Source of the DNA: Burkholderiales bacterium 70-64
GTDB lineage: Bacteria; Pseudomonadota; Gammaproteobacteria; Burkholderiales; Burkholderiaceae_E
Direction of reading: 5' to 3'
Assembly (NCBI GenBank): GCA_001898645.1
Contig: MKUQ01000027.1
Coordinates: 22,173 to 86,172, forward strand
DNA length: 64,000 bases
Numbering within the stretch: position 1 is the stretch's first letter; the number at the start of each line of letters is the position of its first letter. A program made the translations under genes and the position numbers. Of this stretch, positions 17,610 to 27,223 are shown piece after piece. Under the pieces are notes generated by a model. The model did no database searches. It saw only the letters and a list, made by a program, of their open reading frames with translations, and was not told the origin of the DNA.

Positions 17610-18769
17610 AGATCCACGAATACCAGGGCAAGGAGATCCTGAAGAAGTACGGTGTCGCCGTGCCGCGCGGCATCCCTTGCTTTTCGGTCGACGAGGCGGT
17701 CAAGGCCGCCGAGACCCTGGGCGGACCGGTCTGGGTCGTGAAGGCGCAGATCCATGCCGGCGGCCGCGGCAAGGGCGGGGGCGTGAAGCTCGCGCGCTCG
17801 GTCGAGGAAGTGCGCAGGCTCTCCGGGGAGATTCTCGGCATGCAGCTCAAGACGCACCAGACCGGCCCCGAGGGCCAGAAAGTGCGCCGCCTGCTCATCG
17901 AGGAAGGCGCCGACATCCGCAAGGAGCTCTACGTCGGCATGGTGGTCGACCGCGTCACGCAGCGGGTGTGCCTGATGGCCTCGAGCGAAGGCGGCATGGA
18001 CATCGAGGAGGTCGCCGCGCACACTCCCGAGAAGATCCACAAGGTGTTCGTCGATCCGTCCACCGGGCTCACCGATGCCGAATGCGACGATGTGGCGCGC
18101 AAGATCGGCGTGCCCGAGGCGGGCCTCGCGCAGGCGCGCACCGTCCTGAAGGGCCTGTATGCGGCGTTCTGGGAAACCGATGCATCGCTGGCCGAGATCA
18201 ACCCGCTCATCGTCACCGGCGACGGCAAGGTGATCGCGCTCGACGCCAAGCTCAACTTCGACGACAACGCGCTCTTTCGCCACCCCGAGATCGTCGAGCT
18301 GCGCGACCTCGACGAGGAGGACCCGGCCGAGATCGAGGCCTCGAAGTTCGACCTCGCCTACATCCAGCTCGACGGCAACATCGGCTGCCTGGTCAACGGC
18401 GCGGGCCTGGCGATGGCCACCATGGACACCATCAAGCTGTTCGGCGGCGAGCCGGCGAACTTCCTCGACGTGGGCGGCGGCGCCACCACCGAGAAGGTCA
18501 CCGAGGCGTTCAAGATCATGCTGCGCAATCCGAACCTCAAGGCCATCCTGGTGAACATCTTCGGCGGCATCATGCGTTGCGACGTGATCGCCGAAGGCGT
18601 GATCGCCGCCAGCAAGGCGGTCGGCCTGAAGGTGCCGCTGGTGGTGCGCATGAAGGGCACCAACGAGGAGCTCGGCAAGAAGATGCTCGCCGAGTCGGGC
18701 CTGCCGATCATCTCGGCCGATACCATGGCCGAGGCGGCCGAGCGGGTCGTCGCCGCGGCCGCGCGCTGA
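17606..18769 (+). CDS. sucC: Succinate-CoA ligase, beta subunit
   Basis: ADP-forming subunit of the TCA-cycle enzyme that couples succinyl-CoA cleavage to nucleotide triphosphate synthesis. The 387-residue protein starts [16 protein letters not shown]. The ATP-grasp region has [18 protein letters not shown]; the C-terminal domain has [13 protein letters not shown] and [10 protein letters not shown]. The GTG start is preceded by AAAGGA. sucD follows after 14 bp, the usual pair. Confidence 0.98.
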   Translation: MKIHEYQGKEILKKYGVAVPRGIPCFSVDEAVKAAETLGGPVWVVKAQIHAGGRGKGGGVKLARSVEEVRRLSGEILGMQLKTHQTGPEGQKVRRLLIEEGADIRKELYVGMVVDRVTQRVCLMASSEGGMDIEEVAAHTPEKIHKVFVDPSTGLTDAECDDVARKIGVPEAGLAQARTVLKGLYAAFWETDASLAEINPLIVTGDGKVIALDAKLNFDDNALFRHPEIVELRDLDEEDPAEIEASKFDLAYIQLDGNIGCLVNGAGLAMATMDTIKLFGGEPANFLDVGGGATTEKVTEAFKIMLRNPNLKAILVNIFGGIMRCDVIAEGVIAASKAVGLKVPLVVRMKGTNEELGKKMLAESGLPIISADTMAEAAERVVAAAAR

Positions 18770-18783
18770 TACGGAGTCACAGC

Positions 18784-19665
<882 letters not shown>

Positions 19666-19678
19666 GCGCCGGGCCGCC

Positions 19679-20404
19679 ATGGAAGCAGCGATCGATTTCC
19701 TGGCGACGATGCACTGGGGGGCAGTCTTCCAGATCATCGTGATCGACATCCTGCTGGGCGGCGACAACGCGGTGGTCATCGCGCTCGCCTGCCGCAACCT
19801 GCCCGCGCACCAGCGCATGAAGGGCATCGTCTGGGGCACGGCGGGCGCGATCGTCCTGCGCGTCATCCTCATCGCCTTCGCGGTGACGCTGCTCACCGTG
19901 CCCTTCCTCAAGCTGGTCGGCGGTGCGCTGCTCATCTACATCGGCGTGAAGCTCCTGCTGCCCGACGGCAACGGCGAGGAGGAGCACGGCAACGTCCAGG
20001 GCGGCACCACCCTGTGGTCGGCGGTGAAGACGGTCATCATCGCCGACCTGGTGATGAGCATCGACAACGTCATCGCGATCGCCGCTGCGGCCCACCAGGC
20101 CGATCCCGACCATCAGCTCGGGCTGGTGATCTTCGGTCTGGTGGTCAGCATCCCGCTGATCGTCTGGGGCAGCACGCTGGTGCTCAAGCTGATCGAACGC
20201 TACCCGGTCGTGGTCCTGCTCGGCGGCGGCCTGCTCGGCTGGATCGCCGGCGGCATGATGATCAGCGATCCGGTCGTCGTGCGCTTCATCGGCGAACCCG
20301 GCCCGGCCCTGCACTATGCCGCCGCCCTGGGTGGCGCGGTGCTGGTCGTGGTGCTCGGAAGGATACTGGGCGCGCGGCGCAAGCCGGCCGGCCAGCTCGA
20401 CTGA
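19679..20404 (+). CDS. TerC family integral membrane protein
   Basis: 241-residue membrane protein with about seven hydrophobic segments. The two TerC family acidic motifs lie in the membrane: LLGGDNAVVIAL (N-terminal) and MSIDNVIAIAAAA (middle). Family members export metals such as manganese or take part in tellurite resistance; the subgroup here (YjbE-like) is often linked to metal efflux during exoenzyme loading. The substrate cannot be told from sequence. It lies directly after sucD, as in many betaproteobacteria. Confidence 0.9.
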   Translation: MEAAIDFLATMHWGAVFQIIVIDILLGGDNAVVIALACRNLPAHQRMKGIVWGTAGAIVLRVILIAFAVTLLTVPFLKLVGGALLIYIGVKLLLPDGNGEEEHGNVQGGTTLWSAVKTVIIADLVMSIDNVIAIAAAAHQADPDHQLGLVIFGLVVSIPLIVWGSTLVLKLIERYPVVVLLGGGLLGWIAGGMMISDPVVVRFIGEPGPALHYAAALGGAVLVVVLGRILGARRKPAGQLD

Positions 20405-20412
20405 AGACAGTC

Positions 20413-20444
20413 GCGGGCTGCGATCGTCTCCGCTTGCAGCCCGC
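20413..20444 (+). terminator. Hairpin after terC
   Basis: GCGGGCTGC (20413-20421) pairs perfectly with GCAGCCCGC (20436-20444) across a 14-base loop, beginning nine bases after the terC stop. No U-tract. It may close the DUF2889-sucCD-terC unit. Confidence 0.5.
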
Positions 20445-20576
20445 CCACGAAGCCCGGGCGGAGTGTCGCGTGCCCGACGCGGCGGCCCCTGGCATGCACG
20501 CCGTCCGACCGAGCCGAACGGCCGTTCATGAAATAGTTCCTCGGGGTGATTTCGGCACGACGGTAGCCTGCCTGAC

Positions 20577-21215
20577 ATGGCCGACGCCGAATACCCCGGG
20601 ATGCAGGACCGCGAGGCCGCGGTAGCGATCCGCCTGCTGGTGAGCAGCGGGCAATCGTCGCTGCGCGTTGTGGCCGTCACCAAGGAGTGCCTCACCATCG
20701 GCCGTCGACCCTACAACGACATCGAGCTCGACGATCTCACCGTGAGCGGCGAGCACGCCCTGATCCGCACGCGCGGCAGGGAAAGCGTGGTGCACGACCT
20801 CGAAAGCCGCAACGGCACGCTGGTCAACGGCATGGCGGTGGCCCGGCGCGTGCTGTGCGAGGGCGATGTGATCGACATCGGCATCTATCGCCTGCGCTAC
20901 GTGCTCGATCCCCTCCGGCTTGCCGAGCCGGCATCGTCCGATGCCGCGGCGTCCGTGGCCTTCGTCGATTTCCTGAACGGTCCGCAGGGGGGCGACACGC
21001 AGCGCCTGGACCGTGCCGTCAACCGCATCGACGGACCTGTCGAGCAGGTGGCGGTGATCGCGCGCCGCCGCAGCGGCTTTCACCTCACGCACCTGGAAGG
21101 CCTGGCCTTCCCGCTGGTCAACGGTGAGCCGATCGGCCTGAGCGCCCATCCCCTGTACGAGGGCGACGTGATCGAGCTGGCCGGCGTGATGCTGCGCTTC
21201 CGGCTCGGCCGCTGA
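20577..21215 (+). CDS. FHA domain-containing protein
   Basis: 212-residue protein with a forkhead-associated phosphothreonine-binding domain (about 35-105): LTIGRRPYNDIELDDLTVSGEHA, then HDLESRNGTLVNG. The C-terminal half (about 150-212) looks like a second, weaker FHA-like fold (RRSGFHLTHLEGLAFPLVNG). No kinase or phosphatase lies beside it. It sits 23 bp before the adenylate cyclase in the same direction, so it may link phospho-signals to that enzyme. The partner is unknown. Confidence 0.88.
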   Translation: MADAEYPGMQDREAAVAIRLLVSSGQSSLRVVAVTKECLTIGRRPYNDIELDDLTVSGEHALIRTRGRESVVHDLESRNGTLVNGMAVARRVLCEGDVIDIGIYRLRYVLDPLRLAEPASSDAAASVAFVDFLNGPQGGDTQRLDRAVNRIDGPVEQVAVIARRRSGFHLTHLEGLAFPLVNGEPIGLSAHPLYEGDVIELAGVMLRFRLGR

Positions 21216-21238
21216 AGCATGGCAGGGCATCTCCGGCC

Positions 21239-23266
21239 ATGACCTCCCTGCAGCGCTCGCGATTCTGGCGCGTCGCGGCCGGCCTGGTCGTGGTCGCGAT
21301 CTTCGCCGCCGCGGACCTGGGCCTGCTGCACCTGGGTGGGCTGGGCGCGCTCGATCGCGAGCTCTACGACGGGCGCCAGCGCATGCTCGCGCCGGTGCTC
21401 GACGATCGCATCGTGATCGTCGACATCGACGAGCGCAGCCTCGCCGAGCAGGGCCGCTGGCCGTGGGACCGCGCCAAGACCGGCGCGCTGGCCGAGGCGC
21501 TCGCCACGCGCGGGCGGGCCGCCGTGGTCGGGCTCGACGTGGTGTTCGCCGAGCCGCAGGCCGGGTCCGACGACGATGCACGGCTCGCCGCGGCGCTCGC
21601 CGAGCGCCCGGTCGTGCTGGGCTACTACTTCAGCAGCGACCGCGGCGGCCGCACCAGCGGGGCGTTGCCCGCGCCCGTCTACCAGGGCGAGGCGGCGAGC
21701 GAGCTCGCGGCTCGCCTCACCCACGCCAACGGCTTCGGCGCCAATCTCGCCGGCCTGCAGCGCGCTGCCCGCGGCTCGGGCTTCTTCAATCCCTTCCTTG
21801 GCGCCGGGCTCGACCCCGACGGCGTGATCCGGGCGCTGCCCCTGCTGGCCGGCTACCGCGACGGCGTCTACGAGTCGCTCGCGGTGGCGGTGCTGCGCGA
21901 GTATCTCGGCAATGCCACGCTGGCGGTGCGGAGCGACACCTTCGTGCTCGACGGCGCACGCGGCCGCGTCGAGATCCCGGTTTCTGCGGGCTTCTCCGCC
22001 ATGGTGCCGCTGGCGGGCCGCGGCGGCGCGAGCGGCGGCCACTTCCGCTACCTCTCGGCCACCGACGTGCTGGCCGGCCACGTCGACTGGAGCCTGCTGC
22101 ACGACCGTATCGTGCTGGTGGGCACCACGGCGCCCGGCCAGACCGACCTGCGCGCCACGCCGGTGAGCGAAGTGTTCCCGGGGGTAGAGATCCACGCGTC
22201 GCTGATCGCCGGCGCGCTCGACGGCCGCCTCAAGCAGCGGCCGGCCGAAGCCCCCTTCGTCGGCGCCCTGGCGACCCTTGTCGTGGGTGGAGCGCTGGCG
22301 CTGGTGCTGCCGGCCCTCGGCGCGATCGGGGCAGTGATGGTGAGCGTCGTGGCGGCGCTGATGCTGGTCGGCATCAACGCCATCGCCTATTCCAACTCGG
22401 CGCTGGTGCTGCCGCTGGCGGCCTCGCTCGCCACCGTGCTCGCCCTCGGCCTGTTCAACGTCACCGTGGGTTGGTTCGTCGAGGGCCGCGCGCGGCGTGC
22501 CATGGAGCAGCTGTTCGGCGAATACGTCTCGCCCGCCCTGGTCGAGCGCATGGCGCGCGACCCGGTCAACTACCTGGCCGTCAGCACCAACCGCGAGCTG
22601 ACCATCGTCTTCGCCGACATCCGCGGCTTCACCCGCATCGCCGAGACGATGGAGCCGGCGGCGCTGCGCGAGTACATCAACACCTTCCTCACCGGCATGA
22701 CCGAGCTCATCCACGCCCATCGCGGCACCGTGGACAAGTACATGGGCGATGCCGTCATGGCGTTCTGGGGCGCTCCGGTGGAGGATCCGGAGCACGCCGA
22801 CAACGCCGTGGCGTGCGCGCTGGCCATGCAGAATGAAGTGCGCCGCATGTCCGAGGAGTTCGTCGCCCGCGGCCTGCCGCCGCTTTCCGTGGGCGTCGGC
22901 GTGAATACCGGCGTGGTGCGCGTCGGCGACATGGGCTCCAGGCGCCGGCGCGCCTACACCGTCATCGGCGACGCCGTGAACCTCGCCTCGCGGCTGGAGG
23001 GCTTGACCAAGCGCTACGAGGTCCCGATCATCGTCGGCGAGGGCACCGTCCTGCGCTGCCGCCGCTACGCCTTCTTCGAGTTGGCGCGCGCCACGGTGGC
23101 CGGGCGCGCCGAGTCGGTCAGGGTGTTCGTCCCGAACGTCCTGCGTACCTCCCGGCACGATCCGGCGAGCAAGGAGGGTGCGCCCACGGTGCCGCTGATC
23201 GTGCCTGATGCTGCGCCGAGGAACGCCAGGGAAGCCCTTCATGAAGGTTCGAGTCCTGGGTTGTAG
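21239..23266 (+). CDS. CHASE2 domain-containing class III adenylate/guanylate cyclase
   Basis: 675-residue membrane signalling enzyme. One N-terminal transmembrane helix (about 12-32) is followed by a periplasmic CHASE2 sensor (about 35-340, with DERSLAEQGRWPWDR and VGTTAPGQTDLRATPV). Three closely spaced membrane helices (about 340-415) precede a cytoplasmic class III cyclase domain (about 450-640). The metal aspartates are in VFADIRGFTRI (near 460) and DKYMGDAVMAFWGAP (near 503). Adenylate rather than guanylate cyclase is inferred. The next gene overlaps its 3' end and encodes a cyclic-nucleotide phosphodiesterase, so the pair can make and destroy the same messenger. Confidence 0.93.
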   Translation: MTSLQRSRFWRVAAGLVVVAIFAAADLGLLHLGGLGALDRELYDGRQRMLAPVLDDRIVIVDIDERSLAEQGRWPWDRAKTGALAEALATRGRAAVVGLDVVFAEPQAGSDDDARLAAALAERPVVLGYYFSSDRGGRTSGALPAPVYQGEAASELAARLTHANGFGANLAGLQRAARGSGFFNPFLGAGLDPDGVIRALPLLAGYRDGVYESLAVAVLREYLGNATLAVRSDTFVLDGARGRVEIPVSAGFSAMVPLAGRGGASGGHFRYLSATDVLAGHVDWSLLHDRIVLVGTTAPGQTDLRATPVSEVFPGVEIHASLIAGALDGRLKQRPAEAPFVGALATLVVGGALALVLPALGAIGAVMVSVVAALMLVGINAIAYSNSALVLPLAASLATVLALGLFNVTVGWFVEGRARRAMEQLFGEYVSPALVERMARDPVNYLAVSTNRELTIVFADIRGFTRIAETMEPAALREYINTFLTGMTELIHAHRGTVDKYMGDAVMAFWGAPVEDPEHADNAVACALAMQNEVRRMSEEFVARGLPPLSVGVGVNTGVVRVGDMGSRRRRAYTVIGDAVNLASRLEGLTKRYEVPIIVGEGTVLRCRRYAFFELARATVAGRAESVRVFVPNVLRTSRHDPASKEGAPTVPLIVPDAAPRNAREALHEGSSPGL

Positions 23267-24005
23267 CGGGGGCATCGGCGCACGCGCACGGACGACATCC
23301 TTCCTGGTCGACTCCGACGTGCTGCTCGATGCGGGCACCGGTGTCGAAGACCTCACGGTCGACGAGCTGGCGGCCATCGACCACGTCTTCCTCACCCATT
23401 CGCACCTGGACCACATCGCCGCGCTGCCGCTGCTCATCGACTCGGTCGGCAACCTGCGCGACAAGCCGCTAGTGGTGCACGCGCTGCCCGAGACCATCGC
23501 CGCGCTCAAGACCCACATCTTCAACTGGGTCATCTGGCCCGACTTCACCGAGATCCCGCACTACGAGCACCCGTGGATGGTCTTCGAGCCGCTGTCCATC
23601 GGCTCCATCGTCGACCTCGGCGGGCGCTGGGTGCGCAGCCTGGCGGCCAGCCACACCGTGCCGGCACTGGCCTTCCATACCTACACCGAGGAGGCCGGCC
23701 TGGTCTTCTCCGGCGACACCGGCCCGAACGACGAGTTCTGGCGCCAGGTCAACGGTGTGCCCAACCTCAAGTACCTCATCATCGAGACCGCTTTCGCCAA
23801 CCGCGAGCAGGATCTCGCCGTCACCGCCAAGCACCTGTTCCCCATCCAGCTCGGCCAGGAGCTGGCCAAGCTGATGCGCGAGCCGCAGATCCTCATCACC
23901 CACCTCAAGCCCTCCGACCGGGAGACCATCACCAAGGAGATCGAGGCCTGGGCAGGGCGGTTCTCGCCGAAGGTGCTGGTGGGCGGGGAGGTGCTGGAGC
24001 TGTAG
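23241..24005 (+). CDS. Class II 3',5'-cyclic-nucleotide phosphodiesterase (metallo-beta-lactamase fold)
   Basis: 254-residue cytoplasmic hydrolase. The metal site HSHLDH (His53-His58) continues as IAALPLLIDS, close to the signature of class II cAMP phosphodiesterases. KTHIFNWVIWPDFTEIPHYE and the later VFSGDTGPNDEFWR and THLKPS also fit that family. It therefore probably hydrolyses cAMP. ATG 23241 lies inside the last codons of the cyclase gene (26-bp overlap), so expression is likely coupled. A generic MBL hydrolase remains possible. Confidence 0.85.
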   Translation: MKVRVLGCSGGIGARARTTSFLVDSDVLLDAGTGVEDLTVDELAAIDHVFLTHSHLDHIAALPLLIDSVGNLRDKPLVVHALPETIAALKTHIFNWVIWPDFTEIPHYEHPWMVFEPLSIGSIVDLGGRWVRSLAASHTVPALAFHTYTEEAGLVFSGDTGPNDEFWRQVNGVPNLKYLIIETAFANREQDLAVTAKHLFPIQLGQELAKLMREPQILITHLKPSDRETITKEIEAWAGRFSPKVLVGGEVLEL

Positions 24006-24042
24006 GGGGCGATCGCCCCGGGGCGGCAGGTTCCGGCTGCGC

Positions 24043-24327
24043 TCAGGCGATCCACTTCGACAGCGCAGTGAAGGCGCCGAGCGCCACCACCACGATGCCG
24101 CCCAGCCGGATGGTCAGGCGCGGCTCGATGGCGCGGACCTCGGCGCGCAGCGCCTGGATCTCGGCCCCGATCGTCAGGGTCGCCTCACGCAGATCGCGGC
24201 CGGTTACCAGTTCTGCCGTTTCGTGGGCGTCGCGCATCGCCTGCGACATCGCCTTGGCCTGCGCTTCCGGCACGCCAGCCTCGCGCAATGTCTCGACGAA
24301 CTTCAACGTATCGAAAGTGACCACCAT
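24043..24327 (-). CDS. DUF1640-like coiled-coil membrane protein
   Basis: 94-residue protein with an N-terminal FDTLKFVETLREAGVPEAQA motif. A coiled-coil region follows (about 45-70), then a single C-terminal transmembrane helix (LGGIVVVALGAFTALSKWIA). This resembles the DUF1640/CCDC90 group, whose bacterial function is unknown. The ATG at 24327 with GAGG upstream is preferred to ATG 24342. It is convergent with the phosphodiesterase and divergent from pilA. Confidence 0.75.
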   Translation of the reverse strand: MVVTFDTLKFVETLREAGVPEAQAKAMSQAMRDAHETAELVTGRDLREATLTIGAEIQALRAEVRAIEPRLTIRLGGIVVVALGAFTALSKWIA

Positions 24328-24493
24328 TGCCTCGATCTCCACCGCGGCAGTCTACCGCACGGTTCGAGGGCACGTTGCATTTGCTCTCCCCTGGCCGGTC
24401 TACGACTTGCGGTCGAAGGTCGGTCGAGTGCGGTGGCCTGCTGGCCGGCACGCGGCAGCCACCAACAACGTGGCGGCTGCGGATACCCGAACT

Positions 24494-24522
24494 CGTCACT
24501 TCGGGGTGACGCAGATCGTCAC
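24494..24522. promoter_or_regulatory. Alternating GTCAC/GTGAC/GTCAC motif upstream of pilA
   Basis: Three 5-bp half-sites at 24494, 24506 and 24518, exactly 12 bp apart and alternating in orientation, form two overlapping dyads (including GTGACG-CAGAT-CGTCAC). This is a plausible protein-binding site; the regulator is unknown. Confidence 0.4.
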
Positions 24523-24590
24523 CATGTGCACGAATGTTGCCGGCCGCGAAGACCGTCCGAACGCATGCAGCTGCCGGGTGGCCGCCCCGG

Positions 24591-24606
24591 TGTGACGGAT
24601 TGCACA
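24591..24606. promoter_or_regulatory. CRP/Vfr-like binding site upstream of pilA
   Basis: TGTGA-CGGATT-GCACA matches the CRP consensus TGTGA-N6-TCACA at nine of ten positions. It lies about 60 bp upstream of the sigma54 promoter. Binding by a cAMP receptor is inferred, not shown. Confidence 0.45.
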
Positions 24607-24658
24607 CGGCCACGTTGCGCCCGCCGTTCGTCGATGCGCCGCCGCCGTTCGTATGCGG

Positions 24659-24673
24659 TGGCACGTTGCCTGC
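24659..24673 (+). promoter_or_regulatory. Sigma54-type promoter of pilA
   Basis: TGGCAC (24659-24664), five bases, CTGC (24670-24673). The GG and GC dinucleotides have the required 10-bp separation, though the -12 box has C instead of T. A start near 24685 leaves a leader of about 50 nt. Type IV pilin genes are usually RpoN/PilR-dependent, which supports the call. Confidence 0.65.
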
Positions 24674-24733
24674 GTCTACCCGCGTGAGTCGATGCCCTCG
24701 ACCCACAACCCAATCACCCAATCGGGAGTTGAG

Positions 24734-25156
24734 ATGATGAAGATGAGCAGGCAGATGCAGAAGGGTTTCACCCTGATCGAGTTGATGATCGTTGTGGCGA
24801 TCATCGGCATTCTGGCGGCGGTGGCGCTGCCGGCGTATCAGGACTACACGGTGCGGGCGCGGGTCAGCGAAGGTCTGTCGCTCGCGAGTGGCGCGAAGGT
24901 CACCGTCGCCGAGAACATTGCCAACGACGGCGCCACGACCAATGCCTGCCGTGGGGTGAACACGGCTGTCGGCGGTCATGTGGCGACCTTGGCGTGCGCC
25001 ACGGGCACGCTTACCGTGACGATGGACACTACAGCGAAGGGCGTTGCCCTCACGCTCACGCCGGGCACGCCCGGCAGCGGTCCGGTGGCTTGGACCTGCG
25101 CCGTCACCAGTAACGCCAACAACAAGTACGTCCCTGCGGAATGCCGCATCCCCTGA
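24734..25156 (+). CDS. pilA: Type IV pilin, major subunit
   Basis: Structural subunit of the type IV pilus. The 140-residue prepilin has an 11-residue basic leader ending in Gly11, then mature [20 protein letters not shown] with the essential Glu5; PilD should cleave and N-methylate Phe12. The globular part is Thr/Ala-rich with four cysteines (72, 88, 122, 137); Cys122-Cys137 probably closes the C-terminal D-loop. Two adjacent ATG codons (24734, 24737) follow GGGAG. A strong hairpin follows the gene, and two membrane proteins that could modify pilin lie downstream. Confidence 0.97.
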   Translation: MMKMSRQMQKGFTLIELMIVVAIIGILAAVALPAYQDYTVRARVSEGLSLASGAKVTVAENIANDGATTNACRGVNTAVGGHVATLACATGTLTVTMDTTAKGVALTLTPGTPGSGPVAWTCAVTSNANNKYVPAECRIP

Positions 25157-25206
25157 TGTAGCAGCAGCTGTCAGGCGAATCCTGGCGGCTGCGTCTAGGC
25201 TGAAGA

Positions 25207-25242
25207 CGAAGAGGGGCGCACCGCAAGGTGCGCCCCTCTTCG
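25207..25242 (+). terminator. Strong hairpin downstream of pilA
   Basis: A perfect 16-bp stem (CGAAGAGGGGCGCACC, 25207-25222, and its complement 25227-25242) closed by a GCAA tetraloop, 50 bp after the pilA stop. No U-run follows, so it may act as terminator or as a 3' stabiliser of the abundant pilin mRNA. Confidence 0.8.
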
Positions 25243-25330
25243 CTGCCAGAGACGGCGTTGATGCAGTATCGCGCGGGCTGCCCGAGCCGGCCCGACGGTT
25301 GATTGTCAGTCGAGGAAATCTTCAAGCGCT

Positions 25331-27220
25331 ATGGCGTGGAATCGATCCCGGAACCTCGGTGTGCAGATGGCGGGATTCGTTGCATTCGCCGTCGTGTACT
25401 ATGCGCCGCATCTGGTCGCGTCGGCTTCTCTTGTTGACGCCCCGGCCGGGATCCGTACCCTCATGGCCGAGGCGTTGGCACGGCCTACGGTGCAGGCGGA
25501 GCTAGCGCGCCACCTGACATTGGGTCACCTGCTGCCGTTGTGGGCCTGCTATGCGTTGCTGAGCTGGCTTTCGCGCCGGTTCGCGGCCGCGACTGGCATC
25601 AGATCGGCTTTCTCGAAGCTACTATTTCTCTTGGCCGGATGGGTGGCCTTAGTAGCGGGGAACCGGATTGCGTTTCCCCTCTCCAGCTATTCGATCGTGT
25701 TCGAGGCTGTTGCCGGACCAGTCGCCCTTGTTGCTGCTGCGGCCGCGCTGGCCGCGGCGACGACCGTCGCCCTGTACGCATCGATCCGACCAAGGCGCCT
25801 AGCCCGTTTTTCCGGAGCCATTGCAGTTCTCGGTTTGGTGTTGGGAGCTGCCTTGCCGCGCCATGTCCCCGTCGCTGCCGCGGCGCAGGCGCGCAACGTG
25901 ATCGTGATCGGCATCGACTCCCTCTCCGCCCGTGCGATGAAGGACGACGGGGAACTCCTGCCGAATCTGGTTGGGCTTCTTTCGCAAGGGACGGCCTTCG
26001 AGCGTGCGTACACGCCGCTCGGACGCACTTACCCCGCTTGGGTCTCGATCCTGAGCGGACGCTCTCCCGCGGACCATGGGGCGATCTTCAATCTGCGTGG
26101 GCTCGAACAAGCCGATCGATCTGACCTGGTGTCCAGCACGCTTCAGGCGGCGGGCTACCGGACCGTCTTCGCGATTGACGAGCGCCGATTCTCGAATATC
26201 GACGAGTCGTTCGGCTTCGATCGTGTCGTCGGCCCGAAGGCCGGGGCGCTGGATTTCCTGCTGCAGGGATTCAACGATACGCCGTTGACCAACCTGTTGC
26301 TCCAGACCCGTCTTGGGGGCGTGCTCCTTCCGCACTCCTGGCTCAACAGCGCCTCCTTCGCGAACTACGACGAACAAGGGCTCGTGGACGAGACTGTGGC
26401 GGCGCTTTCCGGCGCGCCCAAGGTGTTCTTGGCGGTACATTTCGAGTCCGCGCACTATCCGTACAAGTCGCGGCATGCGGCACCTCGCACCGGCGATTCC
26501 AACCGCTTTCGCGCTGGCTACGTCGCGGCGCTCACGGTCGTCGACTGGCAGATCGGCCGTCTCATGTCGGCGCTGCGTGACAACGGCTATCTGGAAAACG
26601 CGCTGGTCATCGTATTGTCCGATCACGGCGAGAGCCTAGGCGAGGCTGAAGGCGAGATCAGCAGCGCGTCGGGGAGGTCGCAGATCTCCGGCTATGGACA
26701 TGGCGCGGACATCCTGAGCGAAGACCAGAGCCGCGTGGTGCTCGGCCTGGTGCCGTTCGAGAATGGTCGCCCTGCGGCGAGTGCCGGCGTGCGCACCGAC
26801 CAGGTGTCGCTCACCGATGTGCGCGCGGCGATCGAACACTATGTCGGGACGGGAGCCGTCAGCCTGGACGCAGCGAGCCGTTGCATGACGGTAGAGACCG
26901 GCATCCGATTCGCCGCCGCGGCGAACTTCCTGACGCTCGACGAGCGCAAGCTTGCCCGCGAAGGGGCGGGTTACTACGAAATCGACGGGCACGGACGGCT
27001 GCACCTGCGCGAAAGCATCCTTCCTCCACTGGTCCGGGCCAAGGATGTCGGCCTGAGGTGCCGGGACCGGATCACGTATTACTCGCCCGCGTCGGGCCGC
27101 TACCTTGCATACAGCCTCGATGCCTCGGGCAGGCAACTCACCGAAATCCGGCCTGCCCGGGAAGACATCGAGCGCATCGATGCCTACCGGGCCCGCCTCG
27201 ACCTCGCCGCGAGGGGGTGA
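25331..27220 (+). CDS. Sulfatase/alkaline-phosphatase-fold membrane protein (possible phospho-group transferase)
   Basis: 629-residue protein with about five N-terminal transmembrane helices (to about residue 175) and a large periplasmic sulfatase-superfamily domain. Metal and nucleophile features are IVIGIDSLSAR (Asp196), Thr233 in GRTYPAWVSILSGRSP, VLSDHGESLG and GYGHGADIL. A Thr rather than Cys/Ser nucleophile and the membrane domain resemble phosphoethanolamine or phosphoglycerol transferases more than sulfatases. The substrate is unknown. It lies between pilA and a Wzy_C ligase gene, so modification of pilin or surface glycan is a reasonable inference. Base composition is slightly less GC-rich than the surrounding genes. 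No ribosome binding site lies close to the ATG. Confidence 0.8.
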   Translation: MAWNRSRNLGVQMAGFVAFAVVYYAPHLVASASLVDAPAGIRTLMAEALARPTVQAELARHLTLGHLLPLWACYALLSWLSRRFAAATGIRSAFSKLLFLLAGWVALVAGNRIAFPLSSYSIVFEAVAGPVALVAAAAALAAATTVALYASIRPRRLARFSGAIAVLGLVLGAALPRHVPVAAAAQARNVIVIGIDSLSARAMKDDGELLPNLVGLLSQGTAFERAYTPLGRTYPAWVSILSGRSPADHGAIFNLRGLEQADRSDLVSSTLQAAGYRTVFAIDERRFSNIDESFGFDRVVGPKAGALDFLLQGFNDTPLTNLLLQTRLGGVLLPHSWLNSASFANYDEQGLVDETVAALSGAPKVFLAVHFESAHYPYKSRHAAPRTGDSNRFRAGYVAALTVVDWQIGRLMSALRDNGYLENALVIVLSDHGESLGEAEGEISSASGRSQISGYGHGADILSEDQSRVVLGLVPFENGRPAASAGVRTDQVSLTDVRAAIEHYVGTGAVSLDAASRCMTVETGIRFAAAANFLTLDERKLAREGAGYYEIDGHGRLHLRESILPPLVRAKDVGLRCRDRITYYSPASGRYLAYSLDASGRQLTEIRPAREDIERIDAYRARLDLAARG

Positions 27221-27223
27221 ACG

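Larger units (their letters stand above)
24343..24733 (+). promoter_or_regulatory. pilA upstream regulatory region
   Basis: 391 bp without a supported gene, between the DUF1640-like gene and pilA. It contains a periodic GTCAC array (24494-24522), a CRP-like box (24591-24606) and a sigma54-type promoter (24659-24673), each listed separately. The part from 24343 to about 24490 shows nothing else that I can interpret. Confidence 0.6.

Noticed and set aside
21239..23266. Direct orthology of the cyclase to Pseudomonas CyaB
   Set aside because: The sensor here is CHASE2 with one N-terminal and three further helices, whereas CyaB has a MASE2 membrane domain. Only the catalytic class is shared.
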